From the NCBI RefSeq assembly GCF_900187395.1, contig NZ_FYEZ01000002.1:248001-312000 (forward strand): a DNA stretch of 64,000 nucleotides. The letters are read 5' to 3'. A program made the position numbers and the translations under genes. This document shows, piece by piece, positions 41,213 to 49,333 of the stretch. Position 1 is the stretch's first letter. Each line of letters opens with the position of its first letter. The notes beneath the pieces were generated by a model. It had not been told where the DNA came from. It searched no databases and saw only the letters and a program-made list of their open reading frames with translations. Source of the stretch: Kytococcus aerolatus (GTDB lineage: Bacteria > Actinomycetota > Actinomycetes > Actinomycetales > Dermatophilaceae).

Positions 41213-42135
41213 GCGCTCCTCCGCTCCCAGAGCCAGGCCAGCAGGGCCTTCTGCGCGTGGCGGCGGTTCTCGGCCTCGTCCCAGACCACGCTCTGCGGGC
41301 CGTCGATCACCTCGGCGGCGATCTCCAGGCCCCGGTAGGCCGGCAGGCAGTGCAGGACGATGGCGTCCGCGGCGTGGGCGAGCAGCTCGGGGGTGAGGGA
41401 CCACGGGCCGAAGGTCGCCAGGCGCTCGGCCCGCTCCTCCTCCCGGCCCATCGACACCCAGGTGTCGGTGATGACGACGTCGGCGCCCTGCACGGCGGCC
41501 ACCGGGTCGTCCACGAGCTCGACGCTGCCGCCGGTCGTCCCGGCGATCTCCCGGCCCCGGGCCAGGATCTCGGGGTCGACACCGTGCCCGGCCGGGCCGG
41601 AGAGGCGCAGGTGGACCCCGGCGGTGGCGCCGGCGAGCACCCAGGAGTGGCCCATGTTGCACCCGGCGTCGCCGAGGAAGGTCACGGTCAGGCCGGCCAG
41701 GGTCCCCTTGTGCTCGGCGATGGTCTGCAGGTCGGCGAGGAGCTGGCAGGGGTGGAAGTCGTCGGAGAGGGCGTTGACGACCGGGATGCCGGCGTGCTCG
41801 GCCATCTCCTCCAGGTCGGCCTGCTCCGGGGTGCGCCAGACGAGGATCCCGGCCTGGCGGCCCACCACGCGGGCGACGTCGGCGATCGACTCCCGGGTCC
41901 CGGCGGCGGCCAGGCCGGCGTCGATGGCGAACTCGTGCCCGCCGAGCTCGGCCACGCCGGCGGCGAAGGAGAGCTGGGTGCGCAGGGTGGGTCGGTCGTA
42001 GATGGTGGCCACGGTCACCGGGCCGGCCAGCGGGTGGTGCTCGTACGGGGCGGCCTTGTAGCGGGCGGCCAGGGCGAGGATCTCGGCCTGCTCGGCCGGC
42101 GAGAGGTCGTCATCGCGCAGGAGGTGGCGGGTCAT
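41209..42135 (-). CDS. argF: Ornithine carbamoyltransferase
   Basis: Makes citrulline from ornithine and carbamoyl phosphate. The 308-residue protein has [12 protein letters not shown] and HCLPAYRG, which bind substrates, plus [11 protein letters not shown]. The carbamoyl-phosphate loop, normally STRTR, reads TLRTQ ([12 protein letters not shown]): the central Arg-Thr pair is kept but three positions differ. First gene of the argFRGH operon; the usual upstream argC, argJ, argB and argD are absent. The start at 42135 is the only one before the promoter. Confidence 0.93.
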
Positions 42136-42149
42136 GACGGGTGACCATA

Positions 42150-42175
42150 CGCATCAATGCATGATCATGCAAAAC
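42150..42175 (-). promoter_or_regulatory. Candidate ARG box upstream of argF
   Basis: An AT-rich patch in a very GC-rich region, centred on the perfect 14-bp palindrome TGCATGATCATGCA (42158-42171), 22 nt upstream of argF. Actinobacterial ARG boxes are CAT-and-TGCA-rich palindromes bound by ArgR, whose gene is second in the operon. Confidence 0.65.
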
Positions 42176-42196
42176 AAGTGGGGTGGATCACGCGTC

Positions 42197-42232
42197 GACG
42201 GCCCGGCCCCCGTCGTGCGGGGCCGGGCCGTC
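42197..42232 (-). terminator. Terminator after the monooxygenase-like gene
   Basis: A perfect 14-bp stem (42197-42210 with 42219-42232) and 8-nt loop, 54 nt downstream of the ABM-family gene on the minus strand and upstream of the arg promoter. It insulates argF from read-through. Confidence 0.8.
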
Positions 42233-42286
42233 GGGTGCCGCTGGGGTGGGAACGGCGGGCCGTGCCGTCCCGGGTGCGGAGGGGGG

Positions 42287-42607
42287 TCAGTCGACGGAGA
42301 TCTCGCCCATCGGGCCCCAGCCGTCGGAGGCCACCTGCTCGGAGACGATCTGCGGCGTGGCGGCCAGGTACTGCGGGAACTTCTGCTGCATGGCCTTGAA
42401 GTGCTCGCTGTTCACGTGCGCCTCGGCGGCGTCGTCCTCGAAGGCCTCGATGAGCACGTACTGGTTCGGGTCCTCCACGCTGCGCGACCACTCGAACCAC
42501 TTGCATCCGGGCTCGGCGCGGGTGGCCTCGGTGAAGGCGCGGGAGATCTCCGGCCAGTCGTCGGCGTGCTCGGGCTTCACAGGGAACTTCACGTTGATGA
42601 GGATCAT
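42287..42607 (-). CDS. Antibiotic biosynthesis monooxygenase (ABM) family protein
   Basis: A 106-residue dimeric alpha+beta barrel protein of the ABM/YgiN type. MILINVKFPVKPEHADDW, then GCKWFEWSRSVEDPNQYVLIEAF and HVNSEHFKAMQQKFP are family hallmarks. Some members are quinol monooxygenases or haem-degrading enzymes; others are unassigned. The start MILINVK at 42607 is the usual one. It is divergent from gap and has its own terminator. Confidence 0.82.
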   Translation of the reverse strand: MILINVKFPVKPEHADDWPEISRAFTEATRAEPGCKWFEWSRSVEDPNQYVLIEAFEDDAAEAHVNSEHFKAMQQKFPQYLAATPQIVSEQVASDGWGPMGEISVD

Positions 42608-42805
42608 GCGTCCAGCCTCGCAGACCCGCACGAGCCGTCCCGTCGTCGCCCGGGTGCCGGTAGGATCCGAGACGTCTGCGCAGTGCCGCGCACGTCATCA
42701 CCGTCCCGTCCTCCGGTCGGGCGGTGGGCTGTGTCGAGGTGTCCGCGCAGAAATGCCCCATGGGCCCCGAGGCCCGCCGCTCCTGACGCGAAGGACGACA
42801 TCGAC

Positions 42806-44221
42806 GTGACCACCGCAGACGACCACCGCACCACCTGGCTCGCCCGCGAGGAGGCCGCTGAGGCCCTCGCGCCGCTGGCCGGCCGCCTCGCCCGCACCCG
42901 TGGCGTCGACGCCCGGATCTCCGGCCGTTCCCTGGCCCGCCTGGGCACCAACGAGATCCTGGCCCTCCACGCCGAGGGCCGCGGCGGCGAGTCCCTCGAG
43001 GTCGCCGACACCCTGACGCTCCTCCAGGCCGCCGAGGGGATCGAGTCCGGCCCGGTGACCCTGGACGTCGCCGCCCTGGCCGAGGCCGCCTCCGGCTCCT
43101 CCGACGTGGAGGCCTTCCTCCGCGAGCAGCTGGCCGGGGTCTCCGCCGAGGCCGGGAAGACCCAGGACGTCGTGCTCTACGGCTTCGGCCGCATCGGCCG
43201 CCTGCTGGCCCGCATCCTCGTCGGCCGCGACAACGGCCCCGCGGGCCTGAAGCTGCGCGCGATCGTGGTCCGCCCGGGCAAGGCCGCCAACGACCTCGTG
43301 AAGCGCGCCGACATCTTCCGCGACGACTCCGTGCACGGCGCCTTCGACGGCACCGTCACCGTCGACGAGGCCAACGAGACCATCACCCTCAACGGCACGG
43401 TCGTGAAGGTCATCTACTCCGGCAGCCCGACCGAGGTGGACTACACCGCGCACGGCATCCAGGACGCCGTCGTCATCGACAACACCGGTGCCTGGCGCGA
43501 CGCCGAGGGCCTCTCGCAGCACCTGCAGGCCAAGGGCGTCAAGCGCGTCGTCCTCACCGCCCCGGGCAAGGGCGACATGGTCAACGTCGTGCACGGCGTG
43601 AACGACGAGATGATCGGCGACGCCGAGATCGTGTCGGCCGCGTCCTGCACCACCAACGCCATCACCCCGGTGCTCAAGGCGCTGAACGACGAGTACGGCA
43701 TCGTCGGTGGCCACGTCGAGACGGTGCACGCGTACACCAACGACCAGAACCTCATGGACAACTACCACAAGTCCGACCGCCGTGGTCGGGCTGCGGCCAT
43801 GAACATGGTCCTCACCGAGACCGGTGCCGCCAAGGCCGTGTCCAAGGCCCTGCCGGAACTGCAGGGCAAGCTCACCGGCAACGCCATCCGCGTCCCCACC
43901 CCGGACGTGTCCATGGCCGTGCTGAACCTGACCCTGGGGCGCGAGGTGGAGCGCGAGGAGCTCAACCGCCTGCTCGAGGACGCCGCCACCACCGGCCCGC
44001 TGGCCATGGCCATCGGCTACCAGGACCACCCGGAGCTGGTGTCCACCGACCTCGTCGGGGACACCCACGCCGGCACGGTCGATGGCCGCGCCACCATCAC
44101 CTCCGGCGACCGCGCCGTGGTCTATGTCTGGTACGACAACGAGTTCGGCTACTCCTGCCAGGTCGTCCGCATGGTCGAGCTGATGACCGGCGTCCAGGCC
44201 CCGGTCGTCCCGCAGGCCTGA
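42806..44221 (+). CDS. gap: Glyceraldehyde-3-phosphate dehydrogenase, long GapB/GapX-like form
   Basis: Interconverts glyceraldehyde-3-phosphate and 1,3-bisphosphoglycerate. At 471 residues it is ~135 longer than classical GapA. The N-terminal ~110 residues are helical and Ala/Leu-rich, then comes the Rossmann start DVVLYGFGRIGRLLARIL. The catalytic Cys is in SAASCTTNAITP and the His in VETVHAYTNDQ. The C-terminus has VVYVWYDNEFGYSCQVVRM. This length matches the Corynebacterium GapB/GapX group, used mainly in gluconeogenesis with NADP. The GTG at 42806 follows GAAGGACG. Confidence 0.92.
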   Translation: MTTADDHRTTWLAREEAAEALAPLAGRLARTRGVDARISGRSLARLGTNEILALHAEGRGGESLEVADTLTLLQAAEGIESGPVTLDVAALAEAASGSSDVEAFLREQLAGVSAEAGKTQDVVLYGFGRIGRLLARILVGRDNGPAGLKLRAIVVRPGKAANDLVKRADIFRDDSVHGAFDGTVTVDEANETITLNGTVVKVIYSGSPTEVDYTAHGIQDAVVIDNTGAWRDAEGLSQHLQAKGVKRVVLTAPGKGDMVNVVHGVNDEMIGDAEIVSAASCTTNAITPVLKALNDEYGIVGGHVETVHAYTNDQNLMDNYHKSDRRGRAAAMNMVLTETGAAKAVSKALPELQGKLTGNAIRVPTPDVSMAVLNLTLGREVEREELNRLLEDAATTGPLAMAIGYQDHPELVSTDLVGDTHAGTVDGRATITSGDRAVVYVWYDNEFGYSCQVVRMVELMTGVQAPVVPQA

Positions 44222-44261
44222 TCCCGCGGCCGGCGAGGGTCGTTCCCGCCGGCTCACCCCG

Positions 44262-44295
44262 AAGGGGGCCCGCACCACCCGGTGCGGGCCCCCTT
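44262..44295 (+). terminator. gap terminator
   Basis: A perfect 15-bp stem (44262-44276 with 44281-44295) with an ACCC loop, 40 nt after the gap stop. Confidence 0.9.
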
Positions 44296-44315
44296 TCGCG
44301 TGTCAGCGCCGGCCC

Positions 44316-44399
44316 CCGCCGCAGACCCACGGCCCCCGCCCCAGGCCCACCGTTCTCTCCCAAACCCACTGCTCCTACCGCGAACCCACGGTTCTGCCT
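44316..44399. repeat. Degenerate ~20-nt direct repeats after gap
   Basis: Four or five tandem units of about 18-22 nt, each beginning near CCCAC and rich in ACCCACNGTTCT (for example GGCCCACCGTTCTCTCCC, AACCCACGGTTCTGCCTC). They lie in the 285-bp gap between gap and xth and lead directly into a palindrome of the same motif. Confidence 0.5.
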
Positions 44400-44429
44400 C
44401 AGAACCACGGTGAGGGAACGGTGGTTCTG
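44400..44429. repeat. Palindromic intergenic element, copy 2
   Basis: AGAACCACGGTGAGGGAACG continues to GTGGTTCT. Its reverse complement resembles the element at 28606-28636 (shared core CCGTTCNCTCAC then GTGG). It closes the repeat cluster after gap. Confidence 0.5.
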
Positions 44430-44506
44430 GACGAGCGCGGTGAACCTGACTGGCCAGGGTGTGCCCAGCCCGACCCGGGCCTGCTCAGCCGCGCGGCCCT
44501 GACCCC

Positions 44507-45436
44507 TCAGATCTCGTAGTCCACGACCACCGGGGCATGGTCCGAGAGTCGTTCGGCCCGGCTCGGCTCCTTGTCCACCCCGGCCGCGGTCACCGAGCGC
44601 GCGAGCCCCGGCGTGGCCAGGTGGTAGTCGATCCGCCAGCCGGTGTCGCGCTCGAAGGCCTGTCCCATCCACGACCACCAGGCATAGGGTCCGTCGGTGT
44701 CCGGGTACTGGGCGCGCACCACGTCCACCAGGGTCCGGGGGGAGAGGATCGAGCTCACCCACTCGCGCTCCGGCGGCAGGAAGCCCTCGGAGTTCTTGTT
44801 GCCGCGCCAGTTCTTGATGTCCCGCTCGGTGTGGGCGATGTTGAAGTCACCCACCACCACGAACTCGCGCCCGGCCGCCGCGGCCGCCTTGCGGGAGCGG
44901 GTCAGCTGCTTGGCGAACCCGGCGAGGAAGCGCATCTTCCGCTCGAACTTCGCACCGCCGTCGGGCTTCTCCCGCATCCGGCCGGCCATCTTCTCCTGCA
45001 GGTCCGCCGGGAGCCCGCCCTTGGGCAGGTAGAGCGAGGCCACGGTCACCGGCACGTCGGCCAGGTCCACCTCCACGTAGCGGCCCTCGTCGGCGAACTC
45101 CTTGAGCTCCCGGGGCAGCGTGGGGCCGGGGTCGGGCTCCACCAGCTCGGTGTGCGTCTCCCCGGGGGCCCGCCGCAGCACCGGCGCCCCGAAGGTCCGC
45201 ACCGCCACCGGCGCCTCCCGGGTCAGCAGCGCCACACCGTTGCGCCCCGCGGCCGTGCCCGGGTCGTAGGCGAGGTGGTGGTCGCCGAAGACACCCTCGG
45301 GCAGGGCGGCGACGGGGCAGCGCACCTCCTGCAGCCCGATGACGTCCGCCTCCCGGGCAGCCAACCAGCCCTCGAAGCCCCGCTTCTGGCAGGCCCGGAT
45401 CCCGTTGACGTTGAAGCTCGCGACCCGCAGCGCCAT
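44507..45436 (-). CDS. xth: Exodeoxyribonuclease III
   Basis: AP endonuclease/3'-exonuclease of the EEP superfamily. The 309-residue protein has VASFNVNGIRA, VIGLQEVRCP, YVEVDLADVPVTVASLYLPKG, the central VVVGDFNIAHTERDIKNW, WWSWMGQAFERDTGWRIDYHLAT and the terminal LSDHAPVVVDYEI. A 30-residue Lys/Arg-rich insertion (EKMAGRMREKPDGGAKFERKM) is typical of the actinobacterial form. It starts 5 nt after the tdh stop and is probably cotranscribed with it. Confidence 0.93.
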   Translation of the reverse strand: MALRVASFNVNGIRACQKRGFEGWLAAREADVIGLQEVRCPVAALPEGVFGDHHLAYDPGTAAGRNGVALLTREAPVAVRTFGAPVLRRAPGETHTELVEPDPGPTLPRELKEFADEGRYVEVDLADVPVTVASLYLPKGGLPADLQEKMAGRMREKPDGGAKFERKMRFLAGFAKQLTRSRKAAAAAGREFVVVGDFNIAHTERDIKNWRGNKNSEGFLPPEREWVSSILSPRTLVDVVRAQYPDTDGPYAWWSWMGQAFERDTGWRIDYHLATPGLARSVTAAGVDKEPSRAERLSDHAPVVVDYEI

Positions 45437-45441
45437 GTCGA

Positions 45442-46488
45442 TCAGCTCCAGTCCAGGAGGACCTTGCCGCACTGGCCGGAGCGGGCCACCTCGAAGGCCT
45501 CCTGCCAGTCCTCGGCGGCGAAGCGGTGGGTGATCACGCTGCGCACAGCGGTCACCAGCTGCTCGTTGTCCTGCAGCAGTTGGGTCATCTTGTACCAGGT
45601 CTCGAACATCTCCCGGCCGTAGATGCCCTGCAGGGTGAGCATGTGGGTGATGACCTTGCCCCAGTCGATCTCGTAGCCCTGGCCGGGCAGACCCAGCATC
45701 GCGATGCGGCCACCGTGGTTCATGACGTCGATCGCGCCTCGCACGGCCGGGCCGGCGCCGGACATCTCGAGGCAGACGTCGAAACCCTCCTTCATGCCCA
45801 GCTCGGAGAAGACCTCGCGGATCTCCTGCTCGCTCACGTTCACCACCCGGTCGGCGCCGGCGGCCTTCGCCAGCTCCAGGCGCTCGTCGGAGAGGTCGGT
45901 GGCCACCACGTAGCGGGCGCCCACGGCCTGTGCGACGGCCACGGCCATCACGCCGATCGGGCCGGCGCCGGTGACCAGCACGTCCTCGGCGGCCAGCGGG
46001 AACTTCAGCGTGGTGTGCACGGCGTTGCCCAGCGGGTCGAAGAGCGCGCCGAGGTCGGCGTCCACCCAGTCCGGCTGCACCCAGGCGTTCTCGGCGGGGA
46101 TCACGACGTAGTCGGCGAACGCGCCGTCCCGGTTCACACCGACCCCGATGGTGTTGCGGCACAGGTGGCGGGCGCCGGCCCGGCAGTTGCGGCAGACGCC
46201 GCACACCACGTGCCCCTCGCCCGAGACCTTCTGGCCGACGGTCAGGTCACCGCGGCTCTCGACGCCCTCCCCGAGCTCGACGACCTCGCCGTAGAACTCG
46301 TGGCCGATGATCTGCGGCAGGTTCATGGCGCCCTCGGCCCACTCGTCCCAGCCCTCCAGGTGGAGGTCGGTGCCGCACAGGCCGGCCCGCTCCACCCGGA
46401 TCTTCACCTCGCCGGGGCCGGGGGTGGGCTCGGGGGCGTCGATCAGCTCCAGCCCGGGGCCGGGCTTGGTCTTGGCCAGTGCGCGCAT
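45442..46488 (-). CDS. tdh: L-threonine 3-dehydrogenase
   Basis: Zinc- and NAD-dependent oxidation of threonine to 2-amino-3-oxobutyrate, the substrate of Kbl. The 348-residue medium-chain dehydrogenase has CGTDLHLEGWDEWAEG with catalytic zinc ligands, GHEFYGEVVELGEGV, the structural zinc cluster CGVCRNCRAGARHLC, and VLVTGAGPIGVMAVAVAQ. The DLHLEGWDEW and MFETWYKMTQLL segments are specific to threonine dehydrogenase rather than sorbitol dehydrogenase. kbl is present but 9 kb away on the same strand. Confidence 0.94.
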   Translation of the reverse strand: MRALAKTKPGPGLELIDAPEPTPGPGEVKIRVERAGLCGTDLHLEGWDEWAEGAMNLPQIIGHEFYGEVVELGEGVESRGDLTVGQKVSGEGHVVCGVCRNCRAGARHLCRNTIGVGVNRDGAFADYVVIPAENAWVQPDWVDADLGALFDPLGNAVHTTLKFPLAAEDVLVTGAGPIGVMAVAVAQAVGARYVVATDLSDERLELAKAAGADRVVNVSEQEIREVFSELGMKEGFDVCLEMSGAGPAVRGAIDVMNHGGRIAMLGLPGQGYEIDWGKVITHMLTLQGIYGREMFETWYKMTQLLQDNEQLVTAVRSVITHRFAAEDWQEAFEVARSGQCGKVLLDWS

Positions 46489-46574
46489 GGGATTCCTTCG
46501 GGGTCGGCGTGGGCGGACGGCCCCATCCCACCACGGGGAGGAGGCCGTCCGGGGGAGCGGCGGGTGGTCCGGGG

Positions 46575-47753
46575 TCAGTCGCCGAGCGCCCAGGCACGGA
46601 CGGCCTCGGCGTCGGCGTCGAGGGCCGGGGGGGCGGTGTGCTCGGTGCGGGTGGTCTCGGTCTGGGTGCCGCCCTCCACGTCGAAGAAGCGCAGCGGGGC
46701 GCCGGGCAGCTCGACCTCACCGAGCACGGGGTGGTCGACGGTCGCCACGAGGCCCTGCGAGCGGGTCTGGTCCCAGGCGTAGACCTCGTCGAGGGTGCGC
46801 ACCTTGCCGGAGGGGATGCCGGCCGCCCCCAGACGCTCCAGCAGCTCGGCCGCGGGCACGTCCCCGAAGGCGGCCTCGACGGCGGCGATGACGGCCTCCC
46901 GGTTGCCGGAGCGCTCGGCGTTCGTGGCCATGCCCTCGGCGACCGGGTCGAGCCCGAACTCGGCGCAGAGCTTCTGCCAGAGGCGCTCGTTGCCGCAGGA
47001 GATCTGCACCGCCCCGTCGGCGCAGCGGAAGAGGCCGTAGGGGGTGATGGTCGGGTGGTGGTTCCCCTGGGCGGCGGGCACCTGGCCGGCCACCGTCCAG
47101 CGGGTGCCCTGGAAGGCGTGCACGCCCACGATGCTGGCCAGCAGCGAGGTGCGCACCACCTGGCCGCGGCCGGTCCGCTCCCGCTCGAAGAGGGCGGTCA
47201 TGACGCCGTAGGCACCGTGGATGCCGGCCAGCAGGTCGCCGATCGGGGTGCCGACGCGCTGCGGGTCCTCCGGGCCGGAGCCGGTGAGGCTCATGAGGCC
47301 GGCCTCGCCCTGGGCGATCTGGTCGTAGCCGGGCCGGTCGCCCTCGGGGCCGTCGTGGCCGAAGCCGGAGATGCTCAGCACCACCAGACGGGGGTTGAGC
47401 TCCAGCAGGCGCTCCATCGAGAAGCCGAGGCGGTCCATCACCCCGGTGCGGAAGTTCTCCATGAGTACGTCGGCCTTGCGGACCATGCCCTCGAGGACCG
47501 CCTTGTCGTCCTCGTCCTTGAGGTTCAGGGCGATGGACTCCTTGTTGCGATTGCACGACAGGTAGTACGTGCTGATCGGGTCCTCGTCCTCGCCGACGAA
47601 GGGCGGGCCCCAGGAACGGGTGTCGTCGCCCGTGCCGGGCGCCTCCACCTTGATGACGCGAGCGCCCTGGTCGCCGAGCATCTGGGCCGCGTGGGGGCCG
47701 GCCAGGGCCCGGGTCAGGTCGATCACGGTGATGCCCTGCAGAGCGCCGCTCAT
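46575..47753 (-). CDS. CaiB/BaiF (family III) CoA-transferase
   Basis: Transfers CoA between carboxylic acids through an aspartyl-CoA intermediate. The 392-residue protein has VIDLTRALAGPHAAQMLGDQGARVIKVE, the catalytic Asp in PGYDQIAQGEAGLMS, and the C-terminal AGIPSGKVRTLDEVY. It is divergent from a GntP permease and faces an aldehyde dehydrogenase beyond it, so it may activate the imported organic acid. The acid is not identifiable. Confidence 0.88.
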   Translation of the reverse strand: MSGALQGITVIDLTRALAGPHAAQMLGDQGARVIKVEAPGTGDDTRSWGPPFVGEDEDPISTYYLSCNRNKESIALNLKDEDDKAVLEGMVRKADVLMENFRTGVMDRLGFSMERLLELNPRLVVLSISGFGHDGPEGDRPGYDQIAQGEAGLMSLTGSGPEDPQRVGTPIGDLLAGIHGAYGVMTALFERERTGRGQVVRTSLLASIVGVHAFQGTRWTVAGQVPAAQGNHHPTITPYGLFRCADGAVQISCGNERLWQKLCAEFGLDPVAEGMATNAERSGNREAVIAAVEAAFGDVPAAELLERLGAAGIPSGKVRTLDEVYAWDQTRSQGLVATVDHPVLGEVELPGAPLRFFDVEGGTQTETTRTEHTAPPALDADAEAVRAWALGD

Positions 47754-47875
47754 GGGTTCCTCCTGGGAGTGGGACGGGTGGGAAGGGCCTATTGTGTCGC
47801 CTCTCACAGTACGTCCCGCCGTCCGGCCTGGTGCCGGGCGTCCTCTCACACACCCTCACTTTCTGGAGATCCCCC

Positions 47876-49285
47876 ATGCTCGGACTCATCGGAGTGGTGC
47901 TGTCCCTGGCGCTGCTCATCTACCTCGCCTTCCGCGGCTGGAGCCTGGTGCTGCTGGCACCGCTCACCGCCCTGGTGGCCGCCACCTTCGCCGGGGTGCC
48001 CCTGTTGGGCACCTACACCGAGGTGTTCATGCCCGCCATGGGCGGCTTCGTCGTGAAGTACTTCCCGCTCTTCCTGCTCGGTGCGCTCTTCGGCAAGCTC
48101 ATGAACGACTCCGGCTCGGCCTACTCCATCGCCCGCTGGATCGTCGACAAGGTGGGCGCGCGGCACGCGATCCTCGCCGTGGTGGCGGCCTGCGGCATCC
48201 TCGCCTACGGCGGGGTGACGGCCTTCGTCGTCGTCTTCGCCATCTGGCCGATCGCCCGCGAGCTCTTCACCGAGGCGGGCATCCCGAAGCGCTTCGCGCC
48301 GGCGGCCATCTCGATGGGTGCCTTCTCGTTCGCCACCGGTGCCCTGCCGGGCACCCCGCAGATCCAGAACGCCGTCCCGGCGCCGTACTTCAAGACCGAC
48401 GCCTTCGCGGCCCCCGGTCTCGGCCTGCTGGCCGCCGCCATCATCTTCGCCGGGGGTGTGGCCTACCTGAACTGGTGCGTGCGCCAGTCCCAGGCTCGCG
48501 GTGAGGGCTATGACAACGGGCCGCTCATGCAGGGCGAGCAGGTGCGGGGCCTGGGCGAGGACGAGGAGGTCACCGTCCCCCGGGACACCCCCTTCTGGAC
48601 GGCGATCCTGCCGATCATCGTGGTCATCTCGCTCAACCTGCTGCTCGTGCGGGTGGTCTTCCCGGCGATGGACTTCGGGTACCTGGCCGAGGAGCGCTTC
48701 GGCGGCACGTCGATCGACAAGGTGGGCGGCAACTGGGCGATCATCCTGTCGCTCATCGTGGCCTGCCTGCTGGTGATGGTCCTCAACTGGAAGCGCCTCG
48801 CTGAGCGCCAGAAGCTGCTCAACGCCGGGGCCACGAGCGCCTTCCTGCCGATCATGAACACCGCCTCCGAGGTGGGTTACGGCGCGGTGATCGCGGCCCT
48901 GCCGGCCTTTGCGGTCATCCGTGACGCGGTCTTCGGGGTGTCCTCCAACCCGGCGATCTCGATGGCGGTCTCCACGAACATCGTCGCCGGCATCACCGGC
49001 TCGGCCTCCGGGGGTCTGGCCATCGCGATGGAGGCCTTCGGTGCCGACTACATGCAGCGCGCCCTGGACGCCGGGATCGACCCGGAGTTCATGCACCGCG
49101 TGTCCACCCTGGCCGCCGGTGGTTTCGACGCCCTGCCCCACAACGGGGCGGTCATCACGGTGCTGGCTGTCACCGGGCTGACCCACCGGCAGGCGTACAA
49201 GCACATCGGCATGACCTGCGTGGTGATCCCGCTGTGCGCGTTGGTCGTGGTGCTGTCGGTCGGCAGCGCCGTCGGTTCCTTCTGA
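47876..49285 (+). CDS. GntP-family organic acid permease
   Basis: A 469-residue permease with about 12 hydrophobic segments. The core GALFGKLMNDSGSAYSIARWIVDKVGARHAILAV and GAFSFATGALPGTPQIQNAVPAPYF are typical of the GntP/citrate-type branch. The DALPHNGAVIT segment near the end is also conserved. Family substrates include gluconate, 3-hydroxybutyrate and other hydroxyacids. The flanking CoA-transferase and aldehyde dehydrogenase, and a 3-hydroxybutyrate dehydrogenase 6 kb away, suggest a hydroxy- or short-chain acid rather than gluconate. Confidence 0.87.
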   Translation: MLGLIGVVLSLALLIYLAFRGWSLVLLAPLTALVAATFAGVPLLGTYTEVFMPAMGGFVVKYFPLFLLGALFGKLMNDSGSAYSIARWIVDKVGARHAILAVVAACGILAYGGVTAFVVVFAIWPIARELFTEAGIPKRFAPAAISMGAFSFATGALPGTPQIQNAVPAPYFKTDAFAAPGLGLLAAAIIFAGGVAYLNWCVRQSQARGEGYDNGPLMQGEQVRGLGEDEEVTVPRDTPFWTAILPIIVVISLNLLLVRVVFPAMDFGYLAEERFGGTSIDKVGGNWAIILSLIVACLLVMVLNWKRLAERQKLLNAGATSAFLPIMNTASEVGYGAVIAALPAFAVIRDAVFGVSSNPAISMAVSTNIVAGITGSASGGLAIAMEAFGADYMQRALDAGIDPEFMHRVSTLAAGGFDALPHNGAVITVLAVTGLTHRQAYKHIGMTCVVIPLCALVVVLSVGSAVGSF

Positions 49286-49333
49286 GCCACCAACTACCCT
49301 CGAAACCAGATCACACCCCACCAGGAGGCACGG

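Noticed and set aside
44316-44429. Short repeats after gap as a CRISPR array
   Set aside because: Units are degenerate, nearly contiguous without unique spacers, and no cas genes are nearby.
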